A stretch of DNA of 11,292 nt from an uncultured Duganella sp. GTDB taxonomy: Bacteria; Pseudomonadota; Gammaproteobacteria; Burkholderiales; Burkholderiaceae. Shown here piece by piece: positions 1 to 6,224 of the stretch; position 1 is the stretch's first letter, and every line of letters begins with the position of its first letter. The stretch is from contig CAMLRG010000175.1 in NCBI GenBank assembly GCA_946482335.1, positions 1-11,292 on the forward strand, given 5' to 3'. The position numbers were made by a program, and so were the translations under genes. The notes under the pieces were generated by a model, which saw only the letters and a list, made by a program, of their open reading frames with translations, did no database searches and was not told the origin of the DNA.

Positions 1-2610
1 ACAGTAATTGACCAGATTGAAGCACGTAACGACTTGTCTGCGGCGGCGGTGATCTGGGCATTGTTGAAGGTGAGCGACAAGTTGTCGATTGATTTGTTGA
101 GACACATTGAGCAGGAGTTTTCCAATCTGGGGCCTGAGTACGACAAAGGAATCTCGCCGCTCCTCAATTTCTTCATCGCGGCACGCAATCTACGCCAGGT
201 TGAATCGACGGTGACGTATTACCATCCTCGCGTTGAATCGGGAATTGAAGAAGCTTTACGCCGCGGTTATCTCGCTGCTCAGCGAGTTTTGCGCAACCTT
301 ATCGATATCCTAGTTGCGCTTGACGACGCAGATGCTCACTGGGGTGTTGGAGCATCTGCGAGATTGCTCATGGGTGCTAATAGGAATCACCAGTTCAAGC
401 CAAGACCAAGCTCAGCAAGTCAAGACCGAATTGACATCTGGCTTGCATCAGAGTTGGCGAAAGGCGGAGGCGAGTTTGAATCTAATCTGGAGTTGGCGGC
501 ATTAGCGGGATCGCCTCGTAGCGACGTCTCGGAAATTGCGCGGTTTTTGAATCATCGACCAGACCAAACTTTCGGGCACATGGACATGTGGCTGCCGCCC
601 GACCACGTTGACGAATGGTATTCACGGATGCAGGCGAATCCTGATGTTAGGGCGATTCTGTTGACATTTATTCGAGATGTGTTGCCAGGCAGCCGTGTTT
701 CCTTTGCGGACGAATTTGTATCAGAGGTCGAGCGTATCGCGCCCGGGCTGACGTTTGCTTTTATTGAGGCTGCGGAAAAGGCGGTCAATTACGGAGTTAC
801 GAGCACCTGCGATGTCATCGCAGCAGGGGCTTTGCGAGATATCAATACCTTCGAAAGAATTATCGATACCGCAGTTGAAGTTAGGACTCCTAGTGCTGCT
901 GAGCTTGCTGATTATGCGAAGACTCATCTTGCCATATTGAACGGGGAATACAACGAGGAATACGCTGAATACCTTAGCGAAAACGACGAGGGGTGGACTG
1001 CCTCTGAATTTATCGATTCGTATGTTTTGCACGTTCGACGTGCTTTGGGCTGGCAGAAAATTGCGATGCATCGACATATCGGGTCAATGCGCTCTTACTG
1101 GCTCCGTGCAATGATGAATGCTTCTTCACTATCTGCGGATGAGGTAGATGGTGCATTCCACTCCGCATTTGGAACTGTGGAAGAAGACAGTCTATGGCAC
1201 GTGATTGCGAAGGCATGGGATAGTCGCTTTGCGCAAAAGCTGCTGGAGCGTGTCGTCGATGGCCATGAAACCACCTCCATTCGTTTGGCGGCATTATTCT
1301 GTATGGGGAAGCATATACCGACAGAAATCGTGCACGCCGCAGAGATCCTCGTATCGGTCGGAAAGATGGAGCGGCTCTGCGAGCTCGCCATTGACTTCGG
1401 GCAGCGGCAGTCACGTTCAAGTTTTTCGCTAGCCGCTGCCGAAGACAGTATCGACATTTTCCAATTGGCTGACAAAGCGCCGACATTGTTTAGAGAAGTC
1501 GTTGTTGCTGTAGATGCGCTATCGAAGGAAACAATGCCGATACTTTCTGTAGAGAGTATCGAATTCATCAAAGCACTCACGCACGTTAGCGAAGCGGTGC
1601 GGCTGTTCCGACTGCAATTGGCTTACTACTTGCCAGTTTTTGTTGTGGATGACGTGCGCTGGATTCTTGCTAATACTGAGGAGCACGATAACGCGGAAGT
1701 GGCGATCAAGGCTGCAATTCGACATCAACTAAATGATGACATTGAGGCAGCCTTGTTTCATAGGTTCTCAAACGTCGCCGGGCTTGCATTAACTGCAATA
1801 GGTTCGTCACAGGAGGCGCCATTGCCGCCGGCACTTCTCGATCTGGTGCATGTCAAGGGTAATCCGGTTCGGCGCGCATTAGTCGAACTGCTCGAAGCAA
1901 GGCCGCATGCTGAGCACTTGCCGACACTATTGCGCTTGGCGCAGGATACTTGGTCTAGAAACTTCTCGCGATATGGAGAGGCCGAGGATTACCCAATAGC
2001 AAAAGCTGCAGTGGCTGCAATCTTCAAGGTTGGTTCGCTTGACGATACTGCTGCCGTCGAGCTCTACCATGTGGCGATTGATACCGGTGATCAGAATTTG
2101 CGCTACGAGATCTTTCGATTGCTGGTGTGTTGCGCGGAAGGTTATTCATCACATCTATTAGAGTTAATTTTGACTCCAGGCCGCCGCCAACATCGTATTT
2201 TGGCGGCTCTCGCCTTGTTGACTTGCCACGCCAATGTGCCACAAGAACTGCTCGCCAAAATTACCCCCGCTTTCCTTTCGGACTGTGAGGTAGGTGTTGC
2301 GTCAAGGCTGCTTTTGCTACTGTCGTTCGCTGCTCCCGCGGAGCACCTCCTGTCGGCAGCAAAAGTACTAGCAACGAACAATAAGCGCCGCGTACTCGTA
2401 CTCCTCGCCATTTGGGGGGCTCACAAACGCCTCCCAGCAATTGCGAGTGAGATCGCTGATATGTTGCCTCCAAATCATGCCGGGGTTGCTTGGGCACTTA
2501 GTGGTGCTCAGGTGCCTTTAAGCGATAGGTTCTTGGAAGATCTAGGAGGCCCTAACAGTGTTGAACAGGTGCTGGGATTCATGCAGCCCAAGGCCCAGAC
2601 AAATACTTGA
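1..2610 (+). CDS. Partial large STAND-like NTPase C-terminal region with alpha-solenoid (5' end missing)
   Basis: The frame is open from base 1 to a TGA at 2608-2610, giving 869 residues. The true start lies upstream; the TTG at 34 is only the first start-like codon, and the residues before it continue the same protein style. No Walker A or B motif is visible, so the NTPase core, if present, is off the window. Near residues 50-95 there is a helical segment with the pattern VTYYHPRVESGIEEAL. It resembles the winged-helix/post-ATPase region of nSTAND-type proteins, where a 'fyHPrV' or 'FhNPSV' motif is common. The last 250 or so residues are leucine/alanine-rich helical pairs, like a HEAT-type alpha-solenoid. 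Base composition is clearly more AT-rich than the genes from 2978 onward, which suggests acquisition. It ends about 320 bp inside a transposon-like terminus and is probably cargo. STAND proteins often act in phage defence, but here that is inference; another large solenoid protein is possible. Confidence 0.6.
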   Translation, partial: TVIDQIEARNDLSAAAVIWALLKVSDKLSIDLLRHIEQEFSNLGPEYDKGISPLLNFFIAARNLRQVESTVTYYHPRVESGIEEALRRGYLAAQRVLRNLIDILVALDDADAHWGVGASARLLMGANRNHQFKPRPSSASQDRIDIWLASELAKGGGEFESNLELAALAGSPRSDVSEIARFLNHRPDQTFGHMDMWLPPDHVDEWYSRMQANPDVRAILLTFIRDVLPGSRVSFADEFVSEVERIAPGLTFAFIEAAEKAVNYGVTSTCDVIAAGALRDINTFERIIDTAVEVRTPSAAELADYAKTHLAILNGEYNEEYAEYLSENDEGWTASEFIDSYVLHVRRALGWQKIAMHRHIGSMRSYWLRAMMNASSLSADEVDGAFHSAFGTVEEDSLWHVIAKAWDSRFAQKLLERVVDGHETTSIRLAALFCMGKHIPTEIVHAAEILVSVGKMERLCELAIDFGQRQSRSSFSLAAAEDSIDIFQLADKAPTLFREVVVAVDALSKETMPILSVESIEFIKALTHVSEAVRLFRLQLAYYLPVFVVDDVRWILANTEEHDNAEVAIKAAIRHQLNDDIEAALFHRFSNVAGLALTAIGSSQEAPLPPALLDLVHVKGNPVRRALVELLEARPHAEHLPTLLRLAQDTWSRNFSRYGEAEDYPIAKAAVAAIFKVGSLDDTAAVELYHVAIDTGDQNLRYEIFRLLVCCAEGYSSHLLELILTPGRRQHRILAALALLTCHANVPQELLAKITPAFLSDCEVGVASRLLLLLSFAAPAEHLLSAAKVLATNNKRRVLVLLAIWGAHKRLPAIASEIADMLPPNHAGVAWALSGAQVPLSDRFLEDLGGPNSVEQVLGFMQPKAQTNT

Positions 2611-2764
2611 TGCAACGAGGCAACAAGCAATTGGGTACAACCCTGATCGAGCCAGGAATGCAGGTCGAGTAATTTCCGCCTTGGAATCGGTTAAGAGCCC
2701 GGGTGAAGTTTGCCCTGCTTCTGAAAAGAATCTAACCCATTGTTATTTATCATCTTTTTTCTGT
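2611..2764. other. Non-coding stretch after the STAND-like gene
   Basis: I see no convincing gene, RNA or clear terminator between the stop of the large gene and the first terminal repeat. A T-run at 2755-2760 has no strong stem in front of it. A short open frame across 2558-2785 overlaps the end of the large gene and has no recognisable protein features. Confidence 0.5.
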
Positions 2765-2920
2765 GGCAAGTTTATGATTCCGTAGCTGGAACGTGGCAAA
2801 AATATGGTTCCAAAACCTGGGCCCCTGGGTAAATCGGCCGATTCGTTTCTGGGATAGTTTTTAGCGAATTGAGTTGGATGGGCAAGGTTATGGTCCCGGC
2901 TGCGGCAAAGTTATGGATCT
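2765..2920 (-). repeat. Four imperfect 17-bp direct repeats, likely transposase-binding sites
   Basis: The copies are at 2765-2781 (GGCAAGTTTATGATTCC), 2795-2811 (GGCAAAAATATGGTTCC), 2881-2897 (GGCAAGGTTATGGTCCC) and 2904-2920 (GGCAAAGTTATGGATCT). The plus-strand consensus is about GGCAARNTTATGGTTCC; seen from the element end inward it begins GGAACCATAA. The first two are 30 bp apart start to start and the last two 23 bp, with a gap of about 70 bp between the pairs. A perfect 12-bp palindrome, AATCGGCCGATT (2832-2843), lies in that gap. All copies point the same way, which fits stepwise transposase binding at a transposon end better than operators or iterons. The repeats are seen directly; their role is inference. 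Confidence 0.7.
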
Positions 2921-2977
2921 AACGACACCATGACACGCCGCAAGGCTTGAGGCGCAATCGTCCCGCAGAATGGGGCA

Positions 2978-3961
2978 ATGCCAAAGCCGAACCTTGACTT
3001 CCTGCGCGCGGTCGCCGTGTTGCTGGTGCTGCTTGCCCATATCGCCGGCTACACCATCCAGACCAGCCGCGCCTCCTACGCGATGGGCCAGTTGGGCGTC
3101 ATGCTGTTCTTCGTGCACACCAGCCTGGTGCTGATGCAATCGCTGGAGCGCCAGCAGCTGGCCGGTGCCGCCCTGTTCCGCAAGTTCTACCTGCAGCGGG
3201 CGTTCCGTATTTACCCGCTGGCCATCGTCATGCTGCTGGGGATCTACTTCCTGATGGATGATGCATGGACGGGCGTCGAGTTGGTCGCCAACCTGCTGTT
3301 GGTGCAAAACCTCGTATATGTCCGTTATATGTCGACCGTGTTGTGGTCGCTCTGCCTGGAAGTGCAGATGTACCTCGTCTTGCCATGCCTGTTCCTGTTC
3401 TTTCGGCGGCGGCCGCTGGGTTGGCTGTTGGCGCTGTGGGCATTGTCGATTCCATTCGCCTTGCTGCAACCGCTCGTCAGCGCGCGTCTGAACGTCATCG
3501 AGTTTGCGCCATGCTTCCTTGCGGGCGTCATCGCCTGGCGGATGCAAGGGCGGGAGCGCTTGCCTGGCTGGCTATGGCCGCTGCTGCTGGCAATCGCTTG
3601 CCTCGCCTTTGTCGCGTACGCGCAGCCTCGCAGCGATAACTACGGGCGCTGGGCGGTGTGCCTGGCGGTGGGCGTGGCCATCCCCTGGCTGCGTCAATTG
3701 ACCGCGCCGGCGTTGAACCGGGCATGTCACATCATCGCTCGCTACAGTTATGGCATCTACCTGTTCCATCCTCCGATATTGTGGCTGTCGTTCCGTACGT
3801 TGGAAGCGAGCCATCCGCTGCTGCAATGGACGACCTTCCTGTCGCTGGTGGTGGCGCTGCCTTACCTGGGCTACCACTTGATCGAACAGCCGATGATCCA
3901 GCTGGGCGCGCGCTTGAGCGGGCGCAAGACGGGGGTCAAGGCCGCGGCGCCGGTGGCTTAA
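2978..3961 (+). CDS. AT3-family (OafA/ExoZ-like) membrane O-acyltransferase
   Basis: This is an integral inner-membrane acyltransferase of 327 residues, the usual size for the bare AT3 domain. These enzymes pass acyl groups, often acetyl, across the membrane to sugar hydroxyls of exopolysaccharide, O-antigen or peptidoglycan. Visible signs are LDFLRAVAVLLVLLAH at residues 6-21, giving the R-X10-H pattern (R10, H21) typical of the family; an RAFR (RXXR) motif at 74-77 followed by IYPL; LWSLCLEVQMYLVLP near 122-136; YSYGIYLFHP near 256-265; and about ten hydrophobic segments. The usual FFVxSGF is replaced by FFVHTSLVL at 44-52, as in a subset of AT3 proteins. ATG 2978 is the only good start, because an in-frame stop lies just upstream at 2948-2950. 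The ribosome site is weak. The transposon-like terminus ends only about 50 bp upstream, so the native promoter may have been displaced. Its stop overlaps that of the convergent neighbour. The acyl group and acceptor cannot be read from the sequence. Confidence 0.9.
   Translation: MPKPNLDFLRAVAVLLVLLAHIAGYTIQTSRASYAMGQLGVMLFFVHTSLVLMQSLERQQLAGAALFRKFYLQRAFRIYPLAIVMLLGIYFLMDDAWTGVELVANLLLVQNLVYVRYMSTVLWSLCLEVQMYLVLPCLFLFFRRRPLGWLLALWALSIPFALLQPLVSARLNVIEFAPCFLAGVIAWRMQGRERLPGWLWPLLLAIACLAFVAYAQPRSDNYGRWAVCLAVGVAIPWLRQLTAPALNRACHIIARYSYGIYLFHPPILWLSFRTLEASHPLLQWTTFLSLVVALPYLGYHLIEQPMIQLGARLSGRKTGVKAAAPVA
3958..3961. other. Convergent genes sharing overlapping stop codons
   Basis: The four bases TTAA hold both stop codons: TAA of the acyltransferase (3959-3961, plus strand) and TAA of the fusion gene (3958-3960, minus strand). 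There is no room for a terminator between the genes, so transcripts must read into each other as antisense. Confidence 0.9.
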
Positions 3962-5967
3962 GCCAGCGGGCGTGCTGCCAATTGCTCCGGTGTGGCGTAG
4001 ATGGTCACCCCCTCCTTGGCCAGGCGGCGCAGGTGGTCGTAAAAGCCGCGTGCCGGAATCCACCAGCACGCTGCCGCGCCAACCCGACCCGCGTGCAGCA
4101 GGCCGGCGCGCTGGAATTCGGCCATGAAATAGGCGCGCAAGTCGCTGCGCGACGGATGGTCAATGCGGCGTTGCGCAAGCTGGGGTTCGAATGGCCGAAC
4201 CGGTACCTTGTGGCGTTGACCGTGGTGGTCGATGCACGGCAGCCGGTAAGCGCGCTCACCCCACACCGGCACGGGGAAAGCCTCGCCCATCGCATCTTCC
4301 AGCGCGTGATAAAAGGTGACCGGCCCCATCGATACCCCCAGGCCCAGTACTTTGGCATTCGCCAGACCGATCAGCCGCTGCCATGGCGACCCTTCGCCGA
4401 AGATCGACGGGGCGCGGTGGTGGGCTTCGGTCAGGTAAGCAGCGTGGCGCCCCCAGGCTGAGACGGAATGCGTCGGGTGCAGGCTGCGCCGGACGTCCGC
4501 GCCAGCGAGGAAGGCTTCCGGCAGGCGGCCGGTATGGGTGCCAAGGTGGCGCACATCAAACACATAGCCTTTCAACTCGCAGCTGGCCCGAACGCTGCCG
4601 CCCGGCATGTAGTAAGCCGGCAGCACCAGCGTGCCGTCCGGGCCGACGGCTTCCTGCAGCGCCTGTATCACAGTGGCGGCCCCGCCTTCCACGTAGCCCA
4701 GGCTTCTCAACGAGGAGTGGAGGAATACGGTATCGCCCTTGGCAATCCCAAGCCGGGCCAAGTCGGCGGCAAGTGCCGTGCGGCGCGCCTGGAGGATGTC
4801 CAGTTCAAGCAGGTTGGCGTCGATGCAGAACTTGGCCGCCCAGTTGAGGAACTCGAAGCGGCCGTAATCGCCATCGACTGGAAAGGCACCCTTCACGCCG
4901 CCGCGTGTTTCTGGTGGGCCTTCGACCTTCACGCTGCGCCGCACGTACTGGTTCAACCGCTGGCCGGTTTCGAAATAGCGCGGCTCGCCGGTCAGGCGGT
5001 AGAGCAGGAACAGGCAGTGTGCAATCTGCGCGGAACCGGTGAGGCAGGCAAATGCGGCGGCGGGGCGCCATTGCTGGTCCAGCCGGGCCGGCAGAAAGCC
5101 GTCGGCGCCGACTGCCGCGCACACGGCGCTCCCGGTAAGCACGGCGGCGGCCAGCAATCCATGCTGGCGGGACAGGATATAGCCCTCCAGCACGCCACGC
5201 AGCACGTAGCCGATGGTGTGGCTGAGCGGGCGCTCCGGATCGTCCAGGCAATTCGACGCGAACCAGCCATTGGGCTGTTGTTTGGTCAGCGCCCAGGCCA
5301 CCTGACACAGCCCCGCGTCGCCATAGCCATGGCCCGGCGCGGCCCGCTCGGCGGCGAACAGGCCCCAGGCCACATGGGTCTCGTAGGCCTTCTCGCCCGC
5401 CGCGGCGAACGGGGTAGGGTGCTTGCGCCAGCAGCCATCGGCATCGAGCGAGTCGCGCAGCCAGGCGGCGGCGCGGTGCATGGCAGCGAGGTAGCGGCCG
5501 TCGCCATACGCCTGCGCGCCGGCGGCCAGGCCGATCAGGATTTGGCCCGTATTGAAGGTGACCGGCACGCGCGGCATGGAATCGATGCGGCCGCCCTGGA
5601 AGCCGCCTTCGGGGAATTGGATGGCGACCAGCCAGTCCAGCATGCGCCGCGCCCGCTGGTGCAAGGCTTCGCTGCCTTGGCGGCGCGCCAGCTCGATCAT
5701 GGTCGGCACGATATAGCCGGTGGTTTCGGGGTAGGAGGTGGCCCAGCCCTTGAGCAAGCTGAAGTCGCGCGCCACGCCGCCATCGGCGGACGCCGAACGG
5801 TCCTGGGCCGCGCCCAGCCAGTCCGTGCACGCCGCCACCACCGCATCGCTGCCCGGATCGCGGGCCGGCAAACCGCGCCGGTCGGCTTGGCGCTCGGCCA
5901 AAGCGCCCGGCGGCAGCGGCACTTGCAGTGTCAGCTGATCCTTGATCGACTGTAACAACTGGCGCAT
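3958..5967 (-). CDS. Two-domain protein: alpha/alpha-toroid-like N-terminus fused to AAC(3)-family N-acyltransferase
   Basis: The protein has 669 residues. I chose the ATG at 5967 because a GGAGGTCAC lies immediately upstream on this strand, a strong ribosome site; the frame could extend 14 codons further but without support. Residues 60-390 carry repeated helix-turn units with TGYIVPTMIEL, GGFQGG, TGQILIGL, THVAWGLFAAER, TIGYVLRGVLEGY and TGSAQIAHCLFLLYRLTG. These resemble (alpha/alpha)6-barrel enzymes such as glycosidases or lyases, but I cannot assign a reaction. Residues 395-660 match the aminoglycoside 3-N-acetyltransferase fold family: KGDTVFLHSSLRSLGYVEGG (410-429), GPDGTLVLPAYY, HPTHSVSAWG (497-506), GEGSP (524-528) and TFYHALEDAMG (551-561). 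AAC(3)-like proteins in polysaccharide loci probably acylate amino-sugars rather than antibiotics. Normally the two parts would be separate proteins; here they are joined with almost no linker. No signal peptide is visible, so it is probably cytoplasmic. A resistance role is unlikely given the context. Confidence 0.8.
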   Translation of the reverse strand: MRQLLQSIKDQLTLQVPLPPGALAERQADRRGLPARDPGSDAVVAACTDWLGAAQDRSASADGGVARDFSLLKGWATSYPETTGYIVPTMIELARRQGSEALHQRARRMLDWLVAIQFPEGGFQGGRIDSMPRVPVTFNTGQILIGLAAGAQAYGDGRYLAAMHRAAAWLRDSLDADGCWRKHPTPFAAAGEKAYETHVAWGLFAAERAAPGHGYGDAGLCQVAWALTKQQPNGWFASNCLDDPERPLSHTIGYVLRGVLEGYILSRQHGLLAAAVLTGSAVCAAVGADGFLPARLDQQWRPAAAFACLTGSAQIAHCLFLLYRLTGEPRYFETGQRLNQYVRRSVKVEGPPETRGGVKGAFPVDGDYGRFEFLNWAAKFCIDANLLELDILQARRTALAADLARLGIAKGDTVFLHSSLRSLGYVEGGAATVIQALQEAVGPDGTLVLPAYYMPGGSVRASCELKGYVFDVRHLGTHTGRLPEAFLAGADVRRSLHPTHSVSAWGRHAAYLTEAHHRAPSIFGEGSPWQRLIGLANAKVLGLGVSMGPVTFYHALEDAMGEAFPVPVWGERAYRLPCIDHHGQRHKVPVRPFEPQLAQRRIDHPSRSDLRAYFMAEFQRAGLLHAGRVGAAACWWIPARGFYDHLRRLAKEGVTIYATPEQLAARPLA

Positions 5968-6106
5968 GTGACCTCCACGTGAGATGCCGGCGCAGCCAAG
6001 ATGACACAAGAATCCGGGCAGGGTTTTGAGAAATATCTGCTACCGCTTGGTCGATTTAATTTTTCTATTGCAACTATTTGTGAGTTTCTTAAGCGCAGCA
6101 ACTTCC

Positions 6107-6112
6107 TATACT
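6107..6112 (+). promoter_or_regulatory. Candidate -10 element for the chemoreceptor gene
   Basis: TATACT lies in an AT-rich stretch (about 6053-6113) within the 257-bp gap between the divergent fusion gene and the receptor gene. No good -35 box stands at the usual distance: TTGTGA at 6078-6083 is too far and TTTCTT at 6085-6090 is poor. It would give a leader of about 105 bases. The same stretch probably also holds the promoter of the minus-strand gene, for which I see no strong match. Confidence 0.35.
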
Positions 6113-6129
6113 TGTGCGAAGACATGGCA

Positions 6130-6151
6130 GGGGACGCCAGCTCGCGTCCCC
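6130..6151 (+). promoter_or_regulatory. Hairpin in the chemoreceptor leader
   Basis: A perfect 7-bp stem, GGGGACG (6130-6136) with CGTCCCC (6145-6151), closes an 8-base loop. It has no T-run, so it is not an intrinsic terminator. It lies between the candidate -10 and the start codon and could stabilise the transcript or bind a regulator. It matches no riboswitch I recognise. Confidence 0.45.
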
Positions 6152-6224
6152 GATCAGCCAATGCGGACCCCAACGCCCGGTTCGTGCGAGTTCCTTTCCC
6201 CAACCGCCGAGAAGGAGTACCGCC

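Larger units (their letters stand above)
1..2927. mobile_element. Terminal portion of a putative Tn7/Tn5053-superfamily-like (or IS21-like) element
   Basis: The AT-richer block holding the large STAND-like gene ends in a cluster of four related 17-bp direct repeats (2765-2920). Seven bases beyond the last repeat is a CGACA (2923-2927), so the complementary strand read inward begins TGTCG, as at the ends of Tn402-like elements. Base composition changes sharply right after this point. Several spaced transposase-binding repeats within about 150 bp of a TGT terminus are typical of TnsB/TniA-type elements, and IS21-type ends also carry repeated sites. No transposase gene and no second end are in the window. 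A 5-bp target duplication, if present, would start with CCATG at 2928-2932. A second possible terminus is the TGACA at 2931-2935. Confidence 0.5.

Noticed and set aside
2558..2785. Short plus-strand frame overlapping the end of the STAND-like gene
   Set aside because: It has no ribosome site, no recognisable features, and runs into the first transposon repeat.
2765..2920. Reading the four repeats as a CRISPR array or as replication iterons
   Set aside because: Spacing is uneven (30, 86 and 23 bp), the copies are imperfect, there are no cas or rep genes, and a TGT/ACA-type terminus follows directly.
4468..5955. Long plus-strand open frame (495 codons) opposite the fusion gene
   Set aside because: It is antisense to a gene with clear AAC(3) motifs. 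Its translation is rich in Ala, Gly, Arg, Gln and His with no recognisable domain, as expected of the complement of GC-rich coding DNA.
3958..5967. Aminoglycoside resistance gene
   Set aside because: The AAC(3) family match is real, but the fusion to a toroid-like domain and the polysaccharide setting make amino-sugar acylation far more likely than drug inactivation.
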